In this document: positions 34,862 to 43,281 of the stretch, piece after piece
How positions within the stretch are numbered: position 1 is the stretch's first letter
Layout: each line of letters begins with the position of its first letter
Origin: Streptomyces sp. STR69
Lineage (GTDB): Bacteria > Actinomycetota > Actinomycetes > Streptomycetales > Streptomycetaceae
DNA length: 64,000 bases
NCBI RefSeq assembly: GCF_024519455.1
Contig: NZ_JALJRY010000005.1
Coordinates: 330,210-394,209, forward strand
Reading direction: 5' to 3'
Translations under genes and position numbers: made by a program
The notes under the pieces: model-generated
The model's database searches: none
What the model was told of the DNA's origin: nothing
Seen by the model: the letters and a program-made list of their open reading frames with translations, nothing else

Positions 34862-35536
34862 TCATGAGGGCTTCGTCGCCGTCACGGCCGTCGCGGTCAG
34901 CGTGCCGTCGCACTCCGCGAACTGCCCGTCGTCAAGGGCGACTTGGTGTTTCCCGGCGCCGGGCAGTCCGATCACCATCGTCGGGTAGATCACCGGCGCC
35001 GACCCCGACTCGCAGTAGCCGTCCCCTTCACCCTGCACCTGCACGAAGGTCAGCTTCAGCCAGGCCTGGCCGCCGGGCGACAGCGTCACGGGGGAGGCGG
35101 AGCCGGTGGGGGTGACCTTCAGCGGGACGTTGAGCTCGGGGGAGCCGTTCGCGGCGCCGGCGACTGTGGGGTGGCCCTGGAGGACACACGCCTTCGATGT
35201 GGTGTTGGTGAACTGCACGACCGCCGCCCCGGTTCCGGTGCCCTGCGGCCGGTCGGCGGCCTGGTAGGCGATCGCCTTCAGCGAGGCCGCCGCGCACGTC
35301 TTCACCCCGGTGCCCGCGGGCCCGGACGATCCCGTGGATCCCGTGGATCCCGTGGATCCCGTGGATCCGGACGACCCCGTGGACCCGGAGGAGGTGGGGG
35401 AGGCGGTCGCGGTCGGCGTCTGTGACGACACGTCGGACCCGGTGTCCGTGTCGCCCGGCTGACATGCCGTCATCACCAACGTCGCCGACAGCGCGGCCAT
35501 CGCCATCGCGGCCCTGCGGATGCTGCTCTTCTGCAT
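34862..35536 (-). CDS. Secreted lipoprotein with DUF4232 domain
   Basis: The product is 224 residues. The start ATG is close behind GGGGGA. The signal peptide carries a lipobox ending VMTAC (Cys25). A Ser/Thr/Gly linker of STG repeats (about 45-75) connects to a DUF4232 domain (KTCAAASLKAIAYQAADRPQ; VVQFTNTTSKACVLQGHPTV; LSPGGQAWLKLTF; CDGTLTATAV) with paired Cys residues. It should be a surface-anchored beta-sandwich protein; no activity is known for the family. It is transcribed toward the conservon and separately from it. Confidence 0.85.
   Translation of the reverse strand: MQKSSIRRAAMAMAALSATLVMTACQPGDTDTGSDVSSQTPTATASPTSSGSTGSSGSTGSTGSTGSTGSSGPAGTGVKTCAAASLKAIAYQAADRPQGTGTGAAVVQFTNTTSKACVLQGHPTVAGAANGSPELNVPLKVTPTGSASPVTLSPGGQAWLKLTFVQVQGEGDGYCESGSAPVIYPTMVIGLPGAGKHQVALDDGQFAECDGTLTATAVTATKPS
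35328..35369 (-). repeat. GATCCCGTG 9-bp tandem repeat in the lipoprotein linker
   Basis: Four perfect copies plus a partial fifth encode part of the Ser-Thr-Gly linker. In-frame unit changes would lengthen or shorten the linker without breaking the gene. Confidence 0.9.
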
Positions 35537-35664
35537 GACGTCCCCCGAGTTCGGTTCGTGCGACCGGACATGCCGGCATTTCGGCGAGGGAGACAGTTCA
35601 GGTCGTACGCCCGGTTTCTTCTGTGCGCTCGCTGTGTCCCGGCTGTGACGAGATCAAGGCCGGA

Positions 35665-36576
35665 TCAGGACGACTCGGCCGGCTTCCCGTCCGTGCCCGC
35701 CTCGAAGCTGGCGAAATACGCCGCGGCCATGTCATCGTCCCCGTGCCCCTGTGCCGCCGCCCGCGCGAACCGTTCCGCGCCCGCCGCCGCCACGTCGAGG
35801 CGGACGCCGTGGGCCGCGCCGGCCTGCACGATCAGGCGGGCGTCCTTCTCCGCCGTCGTGACCGCGAAACTCGCCGGAGTGAGCTGGTTGTTGAGGATCG
35901 CGGCGGACTTGGCGTGCAGATAGACCATGTCGAGGGGGCCGCCCGCGATGAGGTCGAGGAAGCTCTGCGGGTTCACGTCCAGGGCCTGGGAGAGGGCCAG
36001 GGCCTCGCCCGCCGCGTTGGTCACGGCGAGGACCCAGCTGTTGGCGACCAGCTTCAGGCGGGTCGCGGTGGCCGCCGCGCCGTCCTCGCCGACCCACATC
36101 GTGCGGGCGCCGACCGCGTCGAAGACCGGGGTCACCGTCTCGCGGCCGGACTCCGGTCCCGCCGCCAGGACCGTCAGCTGACCGGCCTCGGCGGGCTGGC
36201 GGGTGCCGAGCACGGGGGCGTCGTAGAAGACCAGGTCGTGGCGGCTCGCGAACGCGGCCAGTTCGCCGACCGATTCGAGGCCCGAGGTCGTCGACTGGAT
36301 CCACGCGGCGCCGGGACGCAGGACGGGCGCGGCCTCGCGCATCACGTCCAGGACGGTGTCGCCGTCGTAGAGCATGGTGAGGATCACGTCCGCGTCGCGC
36401 ACGGCCTCCGCCACGGTGTCGGTGACGTGCGCGCCGTCGGCGGACAGCGGTTCGGCCTTGGCGCGGGTGCGGTTCCAGGCGTGGACGGTGTGTCCGGCGC
36501 GCGCGAGGTTGCGGGCCATCGCGGCGCCCATGATGCCGGTGCCCAGGACGCCTACGGTGAGCTTCTCGGTGGTCAT
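35665..36576 (-). CDS. 3-hydroxyisobutyrate dehydrogenase-family NAD(P)-dependent oxidoreductase
   Basis: The product is 303 residues. The N-terminal Rossmann motif is GVLGTGIMGAAMARNLARAG, followed by WNRT for cofactor choice. The substrate motif is DAPVLGTRQPAEAGQLTVL and the catalytic-Lys helix is TRLKLVANSWVLAV, near residue 170. The all-helical C-terminal domain ends MAAAYFASFEAG. This is the beta-hydroxyacid dehydrogenase family; the substrate cannot be told (hydroxyisobutyrate, tartronate semialdehyde, glyoxylate and imines are all possible). Single gene; the gap to the upstream secreted-protein gene is about 100 bases. Confidence 0.85.
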   Translation of the reverse strand: MTTEKLTVGVLGTGIMGAAMARNLARAGHTVHAWNRTRAKAEPLSADGAHVTDTVAEAVRDADVILTMLYDGDTVLDVMREAAPVLRPGAAWIQSTTSGLESVGELAAFASRHDLVFYDAPVLGTRQPAEAGQLTVLAAGPESGRETVTPVFDAVGARTMWVGEDGAAATATRLKLVANSWVLAVTNAAGEALALSQALDVNPQSFLDLIAGGPLDMVYLHAKSAAILNNQLTPASFAVTTAEKDARLIVQAGAAHGVRLDVAAAGAERFARAAAQGHGDDDMAAAYFASFEAGTDGKPAESS

Positions 36577-36678
36577 GACTCGGCTTTCGTCCTCGACGGT
36601 GTTGTCGAGGACCAGGGTGCCAGGGTGCCGCGCGCCCGGCCTCCCGACCGGGCGCGCGGCACTGTCCGGCTTCGTCCG

Positions 36679-38079
36679 TCAGCCGGTGACCGTGAACCAG
36701 GTCGAGCGCGACTTCTGCCACTCCGGGTGCGTCAGGTCCTTCGCCTCGGTGCCGTCGCCGTACAGGTCGGCCGCGCCGTCGTCGGTGATCAGCTGGGCGC
36801 GGGCGCCCGCCACCGTCAGGTCCGGCACGTCGACGACCGCCTCCCAGGCGCCCGGGTCCGTGGTCGGCAGGTCACGCAGCCTGGCCGGCTTGTCGGCCGC
36901 GTTGCCGGTCCAGGAGTAGAGGGCGTACGGGTCGGAGTTGTCGTCGGCGGCCCAGGAACCGGCGACGATCAGGTACTGGTTCGCCGCGTTCTTGCGGATG
37001 TCGCGGACCGAGAGACCGCCGAGGTCCAGCTCGACCGGCGTGCCGAAGGTCGCGGCGGTGCCGTTCGCGACCACCTTGTCGAGGTTGGTGACCGGGACCA
37101 GGAGGGCCTTGCCGCCCGCCACCGCAGGGGCGAGCGGCGCCCGGAAGCCGAGGTACGCCGTCGTCGTCGAGCCCGGCGCGAACTCCAGGCCCTCCACGTT
37201 GAACCCGTCGATCTCCTTGGGTACTTGACCGTCCGCCGTGCCCGCCGCGAAGCCGTACCTGTTGCCGTTCGCCTTGTCCCACGCCACCAGGTTGTCGCGC
37301 AGCTCGCCGTACGAACTGCCGTAGGAGAGCGCCGTGTTGGCGCCGCTGCCGGTCACCTCGGTGGTGAAGACCGTGTTGCGGGCCGCCTTGTACTCGCCGT
37401 CCTTGTTGTTGCCGAGCGAGCCGGTCCAGTAGATCGTGTCGCCGACGCGGGCCGCGCCCTCGATGTCGATCTCCTTGTCGACGCCGATGTCGTCGCTGAA
37501 GTCCCAGGTCTTGACGGGCGCACCGGACGCCGAACGGTCGTACAGGCGCAGGACGTTGGACTCGTCGTCCGCCACGACGACGTAGCCGCCGCCCACGTCG
37601 ACGGCGGCGGAGGCGTCGCTGGAGCCGGCGAAGTAGCGGGTGTCGGCGGGCTGTTGGACCGACGCCGAGGCCGCGTAGTGCAGGGTCTTGGTGGCCGTCT
37701 TGCCGCCGAGGCCCGTGACCTTCACCGTCAGGTCGGTGTAGCCCTGCGCGGCTGCCGCCACGGCGAGTTGACGGGTGGCGCCCGTGCCGGTGACGGTCAC
37801 CGCGCTCGTCGGCGCCACGGACGTCTTGCTGCTCTTGCTCGCCGCGACCGTCAACGCGCTGACGTCAGCGCCGCTCTGAGCGACCGTCACCTGCACGGTC
37901 GGGTCACCGACCGCGCCCACCGCGCCCGAGAGGTAGGCGGCCGAGAGGAAGATGGTCGGGGTGCCATAACTCGCTGCGTGCGCCTGGGTGTTGAAGCCCA
38001 GGCCGAGGGCGGTGAGGGCGAGGCAGGTGCCCGCAACGGCGACCGTCCTGCGTCCGTTGGAGAAAACGTAGTCCTGCAC
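36679..38079 (-). CDS. Secreted beta-propeller-like protein, possibly DUF3616-like
   Basis: The product is 466 residues from GTG 38079, preceded by AAGGGG at good spacing; the frame is open to 38169 but that extension is not protein-like. The signal peptide ends NTQAHA. An Ig-like N-terminal part (GDPTVQVTVAQSGADVSALT, VTVTGTGATRQLAVAAAAQG) precedes repeated beta-strand units (GGGYVVVADDESNVLRLYD, KEIDIEGAARVGDTIYWTGS, EIDGFNVEGLEFAPGSTTTA). These resemble the EG(l/a) blocks of DUF3616 and phytase-like esterase propellers. The assignment to DUF3616 is tentative; secretion is clear. No catalytic site is identified. Confidence 0.7.
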   Translation of the reverse strand: MQDYVFSNGRRTVAVAGTCLALTALGLGFNTQAHAASYGTPTIFLSAAYLSGAVGAVGDPTVQVTVAQSGADVSALTVAASKSSKTSVAPTSAVTVTGTGATRQLAVAAAAQGYTDLTVKVTGLGGKTATKTLHYAASASVQQPADTRYFAGSSDASAAVDVGGGYVVVADDESNVLRLYDRSASGAPVKTWDFSDDIGVDKEIDIEGAARVGDTIYWTGSLGNNKDGEYKAARNTVFTTEVTGSGANTALSYGSSYGELRDNLVAWDKANGNRYGFAAGTADGQVPKEIDGFNVEGLEFAPGSTTTAYLGFRAPLAPAVAGGKALLVPVTNLDKVVANGTAATFGTPVELDLGGLSVRDIRKNAANQYLIVAGSWAADDNSDPYALYSWTGNAADKPARLRDLPTTDPGAWEAVVDVPDLTVAGARAQLITDDGAADLYGDGTEAKDLTHPEWQKSRSTWFTVTG

Positions 38080-38116
38080 TGGGACCCCTTCGTCGGCTCG
38101 GTGTCGACGAGAAGGC

Positions 38117-38509
38117 TCAGCGGATCTCACCAACTCCGCGCGGCCCGGGCAGGTCTTGAGGGTGAACAACGGCGGACGGGCCGAGGGAGCGTTCCATGAC
38201 CCGGGCCAGATGGCGGTTGAAAACCTCCTGCGTGTGGGGGGTCAGGGTGCGCAGCGCAATCAGCGCGGTGATCACGACGTCGCACAGTTCGGCCTGCACG
38301 TCGTCCCAGGTGTGGGTGACGCCCTTGCGCGGGTTCTGACCGGTCACCCCGATCACCGCCTCGGAGACCTCGCCGACCTCCTCGGACAGCTTCAGGATGC
38401 GGAGGAGGAGCCCCTCCCGGCCGTCGAGGGGACGGTGCGTGTCCACCCAGGTCCAGAGGTCCTCGACACCGGTCCAGAGGTCGGCGGGCTGGTCCTTCTG
38501 ATCACTCAT
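38117..38509 (-). CDS. MazG-like nucleotide pyrophosphohydrolase
   Basis: The product is 130 residues. The MazG/EE-x-x-E-x-x-D metal pattern is visible: LKLSEEVGEVSEAVIGV followed by WDDVQAELCDVVITALIA. Such enzymes hydrolyse (d)NTPs to monophosphates in house-cleaning. Single-domain, shorter than full MazG. It ends 37 bases before the secreted-protein gene, and the two may share a transcript, though functions look unrelated. Confidence 0.82.
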   Translation of the reverse strand: MSDQKDQPADLWTGVEDLWTWVDTHRPLDGREGLLLRILKLSEEVGEVSEAVIGVTGQNPRKGVTHTWDDVQAELCDVVITALIALRTLTPHTQEVFNRHLARVMERSLGPSAVVHPQDLPGPRGVGEIR

Positions 38510-38544
38510 GGACCCAGCCTGCCATCAGGTCCCTGCGCGTCGGA

Positions 38545-39117
38545 CTACCCCCTGCTGCCGAAGACCGCGTCCGCCTCGTCGAACAGGGCCTCCTGCCCGA
38601 ACTCCGACGCCTCCCGCCCCCGCCGGTTGCGCAGGCCGACCACCACGGCCGTCGCCGCCCCGGTCACTGCGAGCGCGACCGGGACCATCCAGCCCCGGTT
38701 CACCGCGTGGCCGAGCGCGTGGTCCAGGGAGAGCCGGCCCGGGCCCGTGACCGCGAGGCCGGCCGCGGTCAGGGCGAGGGAGGCCGCGTACTCGTATCCG
38801 CCGCCCGCCGCGAAGAACCCGTTGGGCGCGTGCACGGCGGTCGCGCCCGCCATCGCCCCGGCCGCCGCCGCACCCGCCGCCGGGGTCGCCAGGCCCAGCG
38901 CGAGCAGCGCGCCGCCGCCCGCCTCCGCGAGGCCCGCCATGGTGGCGCTCTGTCTGCCGGGGGAGTAGCCCATCGCCTCCATGGCCACGCCGGTGCCCTC
39001 GATCCCGCCCCCGCCGAACCAGCCGAACAGCTTCTGCGAACCGTGCGCGGCCAGCACACCGCCGGTACCCAGCCGGAGCAGCAGCAGGCCCAGATCTTGT
39101 CGGTCGTAACAGGTCAT
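38545..39117 (-). CDS. DoxX-family membrane protein
   Basis: The product is 190 residues from ATG 39117, with AGGGAG 5 bases upstream. Four membrane helices are apparent. The N-terminal DoxX signature is LLLRLGTGGVLAAHGSQKLFGWFGGG, and GLAEAGGGALLALGLATPAA follows. The C-terminal tail is charged (RNRRGREASEFGQEALFDEA). The function of the family is loosely linked to redox or thiol stress. It is divergent from the NTF2-like gene across 133 bases. Confidence 0.85.
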   Translation of the reverse strand: MTCYDRQDLGLLLLRLGTGGVLAAHGSQKLFGWFGGGGIEGTGVAMEAMGYSPGRQSATMAGLAEAGGGALLALGLATPAAGAAAAGAMAGATAVHAPNGFFAAGGGYEYAASLALTAAGLAVTGPGRLSLDHALGHAVNRGWMVPVALAVTGAATAVVVGLRNRRGREASEFGQEALFDEADAVFGSRG

Positions 39118-39250
39118 GCTGACTCCCTGGACAGAGGGCGGGGACGGTCCTCCCAACGTTCCTCCACCGTCGCATCCCCGGTGTCCGGCGGGCGGGTTCG
39201 CGCGGCCGTTCGGGTGGCGGCCCCCGGGGAACGGTGTGAGTCTGGCCGGC

Positions 39251-39577
39251 ATGACGATTCAGCCAGCCAAACTCAGCGATCCGGCCGTCCGGGCCTTCGT
39301 CAGTGCCGTCAACGCCCATGACCGCGACGCCTTCCTGGCGCTGCTCGCGCCCGGCGCGACGATGGCGGACGACGGCTCCGACCGTGACCTCGCGGAGTGG
39401 ATCGACCGGGAGATCTTCTCCTCCCACGGCCACATGGAGGTCGACCGCGAGTCGAACGGCGGCCGGGCCCTCGTCGCCCGCTACTCCAACGACGCGTGGG
39501 GCGAGATGCGCACCCGGTGGAGTTTCACGGTCGGCGAGGACGGCAGGATCGCCCGCTTCGAGACCGGGCAGGCGTAG
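39251..39577 (+). CDS. NTF2-like / SnoaL-type small protein
   Basis: The product is 108 residues from ATG 39251; a GTG five codons earlier in the same frame is an alternative, and neither has a strong ribosome site. The pattern VRAFVSAVNAHDRDAFLALL followed by APGATMADDGSDRDLAEWID and WSFTVGEDGRIARFETGQA is typical of the NTF2-like cone fold (nuclear transport factor 2 / SnoaL superfamily). Substrate unknown. It is followed by a separate promoter for the aldo/keto reductase. Confidence 0.75.
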   Translation: MTIQPAKLSDPAVRAFVSAVNAHDRDAFLALLAPGATMADDGSDRDLAEWIDREIFSSHGHMEVDRESNGGRALVARYSNDAWGEMRTRWSFTVGEDGRIARFETGQA

Positions 39578-39610
39578 ACGTACCGGTCGGCCCGACCGAC
39601 GTAAAAACCC

Positions 39611-39641
39611 TTGCCTTGGTGTGCACTCCAACTCCTAGTGT
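39611..39641 (+). promoter_or_regulatory. MerR-type promoter with 19-bp spacer and central dyad
   Basis: TTGCCT (39611-39616) and TAGTGT (39636-39641) are separated by 19 bases. Between them lies the dyad TTGGTGTGCACTCCAA (39616-39631), with one mismatched pair. An over-long 19-bp spacer with an internal dyad is the hallmark of MerR-family activation. Transcription would start close to the ATG at 39650, so the message may be nearly leaderless. Confidence 0.7.
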
Positions 39642-39649
39642 CCGCAGGC

Positions 39650-40639
39650 ATGGAGACGAACAGCAGGACTCTCGGACGCACCGGCATCGACGTGAGCGCT
39701 CTCGGCTTCGGCTGCTGGGCCATCGGCGGGGAGTGGCAGGACGCGAGCGGGCAGCCGCTGGGCTGGGGCAAGGTCGACGACGAGGAGTCCGTACGGGCGA
39801 TCCGGCGCGCCCTCGACCTGGGCGTCACCTTCTTCGACACCGCCGACACCTACGGCGCCGGGCACAGCGAACGTGTCCTCGGCCGGGCGCTCGGCAAGCG
39901 CCGGGACGACGTGGTCCTCGCCACCAAGTGGGGCAACGTCTTCGACGAGGAGACCCGCACCCTCACCGGCGCCGACGACTCCCCGGAGTACGCCCGCCGA
40001 GCCCTCACCGCGTCGCTGGAGCGCCTCGGCACCGACCACGTCGACCTCTACCAACTGCACCTGTCCGACGCCGACTTGGGGCGTGCCGCCCAACTACGCG
40101 ACCAGTGCGAGGAGTTCGTGAGCGAGGGGCTGATCCGGGCCTACGCCTGGAGCACCGACGACCCCGCGCGCGCCGCCGTGTTCGCCGAGGGGGAGCACTG
40201 CGCGGCCGTACAGCACGCGGCGAACGTGTTCCAGGACGCGCCCGAAATGTTCGCGCTGTGTGAGGAGTTGGGCCTCGCCAGCATCAACCGCAGTCCGCTG
40301 GCCATGGGGCTGCTCACCGGCAAGCAGGCCGCCGGGCGGACCCTGGAGGCCGGCGACATCCGCAACACCCCGCCCGCCTGGATGCAGGGCTTCAAGCAGG
40401 GCGCCGGCGCCGACGAGGACTGGGTCGCCCGGGTGGACGCCCTGCGCGAGATCCTCACCTCGGAGGGCCGCACGTCCGCCCAGGGTGCCCTCGCCTGGCT
40501 GTGGGCCCGCAGCCCGCGCACCGTCCCGATCCCGGGCTTCCGCTCGGTCGCCCAGGCCGAGCAGAACGCGGACGCGATCGCGAAGGGGCCGCTCACCGCC
40601 GGGCAGTTGGCCGAGGTCGACCAAGTACTCGGGAGGTGA
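39650..40639 (+). CDS. Aldo/keto reductase
   Basis: The product is 329 residues. The catalytic tetrad is visible: D63 and Y68 in FFDTADTYGAG, K93 in LATKWGN and H137 in YQLHLSD. The NADPH-binding end is RSPRTVPIPGFRSVAQAEQN. It reduces aldehydes or ketones; the physiological substrate is unknown, and detoxification would fit a MerR-type stress promoter. The start at 39650 lies 8 bases after the -10 box, suggesting a leaderless or very short leader. Confidence 0.9.
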   Translation: METNSRTLGRTGIDVSALGFGCWAIGGEWQDASGQPLGWGKVDDEESVRAIRRALDLGVTFFDTADTYGAGHSERVLGRALGKRRDDVVLATKWGNVFDEETRTLTGADDSPEYARRALTASLERLGTDHVDLYQLHLSDADLGRAAQLRDQCEEFVSEGLIRAYAWSTDDPARAAVFAEGEHCAAVQHAANVFQDAPEMFALCEELGLASINRSPLAMGLLTGKQAAGRTLEAGDIRNTPPAWMQGFKQGAGADEDWVARVDALREILTSEGRTSAQGALAWLWARSPRTVPIPGFRSVAQAEQNADAIAKGPLTAGQLAEVDQVLGR

Positions 40640-40675
40640 GCGGCCCCGACAGGAGCGGACCGGCGAGGTTCGGGT

Positions 40676-41428
40676 TCAGTAGCCCTGGTTGCCGTACTGC
40701 GCGAACTGCTGGTCGGCGTCGCTCCGCTGGGGGGCGAACCGGCCGGTGCCGCGGCCCTGTTCGGTGAGGGTGATCTGGCCGGCCTTGATGGTGGCCAGAC
40801 GCGGGGCGCGGCGGGCGATCGACGAGTCGTGGGTGACCATGATGAAGGTCAGCCCGTACTCGTGCCAGAGGCCTTCGAGCAGGCCCATGATGTCGTCGCG
40901 GGTGCCCTCGTCGAGGTTGCCGGTGGGCTCGTCGGCGAGCAGTACCTTCGGCTTCTTGACCAGCGCGCGGGCGATTGCGACGCGCTGCTGCTGGCCGCCG
41001 GACAGCTCGGACGGGGCGTGCTTGAGGCGGTCGCCGAGGCCGACCGAGGTGAGCGCCTCGGCCGCCCGCTCGCGGCGTTCCGCCGGCTTGACGCCGAGCG
41101 GGACCAGGGCCGTCTCGACGTTCTCCTGCGCGGTGAGCGTCGGGATGAGGTTGAAGGACTGGAAGATGATGCCGATCTTCTCGGCCCGCAGCCGCGTCAG
41201 CTTGGCCTCGCTGATGGTGGCGAGGTTGACGTCGTCGAGCTCGACACTGCCCTCGGTGGGGCGGTCCAGGCCGCCGATCATCTGCAGCAGCGTCGACTTG
41301 CCGCCGCCGGTGGGGCCCTGGATGACGAGCTGGTCGCCGTCCTCGATCGTGAGGTCGACGCCGCGCAGCGCCTCGACCGTCTCCTTGCCCCGCGTGTAGC
41401 GCTTGGTGACGCCGGTGAGCTTGTACAT
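40676..41428 (-). CDS. ABC transporter ATP-binding protein (MacB/LolD type)
   Basis: The product is 250 residues. Motifs in order: Walker A GPTGGGKST near residue 40, Q-loop FQSFNLIP, signature LSGGQQQRVAIARAL, Walker B VLLADEPTGNLD and switch VTHD. The NLD-E pattern is typical of the LolD/MacB subfamily that powers FtsX-like permeases. The tail is unusually Gln-rich (QRSDADQQFAQYGNQGY). It lies 102 bases downstream of the permease, with a strong hairpin in the gap. It would export lipoprotein, peptide or antibiotic-like substrates by mechanotransmission. Confidence 0.92.
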   Translation of the reverse strand: MYKLTGVTKRYTRGKETVEALRGVDLTIEDGDQLVIQGPTGGGKSTLLQMIGGLDRPTEGSVELDDVNLATISEAKLTRLRAEKIGIIFQSFNLIPTLTAQENVETALVPLGVKPAERRERAAEALTSVGLGDRLKHAPSELSGGQQQRVAIARALVKKPKVLLADEPTGNLDEGTRDDIMGLLEGLWHEYGLTFIMVTHDSSIARRAPRLATIKAGQITLTEQGRGTGRFAPQRSDADQQFAQYGNQGY

Positions 41429-41467
41429 GGGATCTCCGTCTGAACGTCCGTGAAGAAGAAGAGAGTT

Positions 41468-41506
41468 GGGGCGCCGTCTCCCGGGGGGGAGTGGAGGCGG
41501 CGCCCC
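41468..41506 (-). terminator. Hairpin between ABC permease and ATPase genes
   Basis: GGGGCGCCG and CGGCGCCCC form a perfect 9-bp stem. It lies in the 102-base gap of a presumed permease-ATPase operon, so it may attenuate or stabilise the message rather than stop it fully. Confidence 0.5.
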
Positions 41507-41530
41507 GGATCAGGGGTTGCGCCAGAGCGA

Positions 41531-43006
41531 CTACGACACGCTGCGCAGGGCGTCCGCCGGGCGCATCCGGGAGGCGCGCCAGCCGCCCATCGCGCCGGCG
41601 ATCAGACCGCCGGTGACGGCGAGGCCCACGGCGAGGGCGATCGTGGTCAGCGAGACCGGCGCGTTCAGGGCGATCTCCAGGGTGTTCTGGGTGGCCTGCT
41701 GGCCGGGGCCGCCCTGACCGCCGCCGGGGCCGCCCTGGCCGCCACCGCCGGTGTTGCCGAGCTGCGCGGTCAGCTTGGGGCTGATCGCGGTGACCGTGTA
41801 GGCCGCCGCGAGACCGAGCGCGATACCGAGCCCGCCGCCGATCAGACCGTTGACCATGGACTCGCCGACGACCTGCCGGGTGACCTTGCGGCTCGGCCAG
41901 CCGAGCGCCTTCAGGGTGCCGAACTCACGCACCCGGCGGGACACGGCGGAGGAGGTGAGCAGCGCGGCCACGAGGAACGCGGCGATCAGCACCGCGATGG
42001 ACAGCCACTTGCCGACGCTGGTCGCCAGGTTGGAGGCGGTGGACAGCGAACCGGACACGGTGGACGCGAGGTCGGCGGAGGTGGTGACCGTCGTACCCGA
42101 GATGTTCTTCTGGATGGTCGTCTTGACGGCCGAGATCTGCTTGGAGTCGGTCGCCTTGACGTAGATCGTGGTGACCTTGTTCTTCGAGTCGCCCAGCGTC
42201 TGCGCCTGCTTCAGCGGCAGGTACACGTCGATCGTGGACTCGCTGCTGTTGGGCGTCGCGATGCCGATGACGGTGAACTTGGTGCCGGAGATCGAGAAGG
42301 TCGAACCGACCTTGTACTTCTTCGACTTGGCGTACGACGCGCTGACGACGGCGACCTTCGCGTTGGTCTGCGCGGTCGTGAACGTCTTGCCGGAGGTGAT
42401 CTTCGACGTGGACAGCGGGCCGAGCGCCTGGTTGGTGACGTCGATGCCCGAGACCGAGTACGAGTTCACGTTGAAGTTGGCGCCGCCGCCCTGGACCTGC
42501 GGCGCGCCGGTGCTGCTGGTTCCGCCACCGCCGCCGGGGCCGCCCTGCTGCGATCCGGAAGAGGAGCCGGAGGTGGTGGAGGACTTCGCCTTGCCCTGGG
42601 TGAAGGAGCCGTCGACCTTGGTGACGTTCAGGGTGAGCGAGCCGACCGCGCTGGACACGCCCTTCTGCGCGGCGACCTTGGTGACCAGCGAGGACGCGAG
42701 GACCTGACCGCCCTGCGTGTTCACCCGGTCCGAGCTCTGCGAGCTGCTGCTGGAGGAGGTGGCGCCGAACTTGAAGCTGGGACCCCCTGAGCTGCCGGCC
42801 TTGGGGGCCGACTGCGCCTTGGTCACGGTCATGTCGGTTCCGAGACCGTACAGAGACTTGAGGACCTTGTCCTGAGCCTGATTCATGCCGGCCGACACCG
42901 AGTTGACGGTGATGACCAGCGCGATACCGAGCGCCAGACCCATGGCGATGACCAGGGCCGCCTTCTTGCGCCGGCTCAGCTCGCGCTTGAGATAGATGCC
43001 AAACAT
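41531..43006 (-). CDS. FtsX/MacB-type ABC transporter permease
   Basis: The product is 491 residues from ATG 43006, which has GGGGAATGGG close upstream; a TTG four codons earlier is less likely. The first membrane helix is near the N-terminus (KAALVIAMGLALGIALVITV). A large extracellular domain follows, with a Gly/Ser/Gln-rich loop (GGPGGGGGTSSTGAP). Three C-terminal helices complete it (WLSIAVLIAAFLVAALLTS; GLIGGGLGIALGLAAAYTV; TIALAVGLAVTGGLIAGA). It has the FtsX signature RVREFGTLKALGW and the end RASRMRPADALRSVS. It works with the ATPase downstream. The promoter region toward 43,110 contains phased direct repeats. Confidence 0.9.
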   Translation of the reverse strand: MFGIYLKRELSRRKKAALVIAMGLALGIALVITVNSVSAGMNQAQDKVLKSLYGLGTDMTVTKAQSAPKAGSSGGPSFKFGATSSSSSSQSSDRVNTQGGQVLASSLVTKVAAQKGVSSAVGSLTLNVTKVDGSFTQGKAKSSTTSGSSSGSQQGGPGGGGGTSSTGAPQVQGGGANFNVNSYSVSGIDVTNQALGPLSTSKITSGKTFTTAQTNAKVAVVSASYAKSKKYKVGSTFSISGTKFTVIGIATPNSSESTIDVYLPLKQAQTLGDSKNKVTTIYVKATDSKQISAVKTTIQKNISGTTVTTSADLASTVSGSLSTASNLATSVGKWLSIAVLIAAFLVAALLTSSAVSRRVREFGTLKALGWPSRKVTRQVVGESMVNGLIGGGLGIALGLAAAYTVTAISPKLTAQLGNTGGGGQGGPGGGQGGPGQQATQNTLEIALNAPVSLTTIALAVGLAVTGGLIAGAMGGWRASRMRPADALRSVS

Positions 43007-43076
43007 CCCATTCCCCAAAGGTTCTTGGCGCCCGCTGTGGGCGCGGCCACAAGCTATGGAGGAACCTTTGAGTCGA

Positions 43077-43108
43077 CCTGAGTAAAGGATGTGTCTGGCC
43101 TGAGAAAA
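43077..43108 (-). promoter_or_regulatory. Direct repeats in 22-bp phase upstream of the ABC permease
   Basis: CCTGAGTAAA (43077-43086) and CCTGAGAAAA (43099-43108) lie two helical turns apart, 71-102 bases upstream of the permease start and in the divergent gap shared with the carboxypeptidase gene. This is the usual layout of an OmpR-family response-regulator site. No two-component system is present in the window. Confidence 0.4.
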
Positions 43109-43281
43109 AGACGCCCGAAATCAGAATTGTGTCAGACAGCTCATTCCTAAGCTGCGGAGGGCTTCCTGCCAGGAAACCCCAGTTCAATGGCGTGTTGGTG
43201 TGGGGTGCCGCGCCTTCGTACCGGCTTCTTTTCGCCACCCCCGCCGTGCACCGCCCGGCCCCGATTTTGTACGGTCCCCGG

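Noticed and set aside
35623..38199. Plus-strand open frame of 858 codons
   Set aside because: Lies over two well-supported minus-strand genes and has random Arg/Gly/Val composition.
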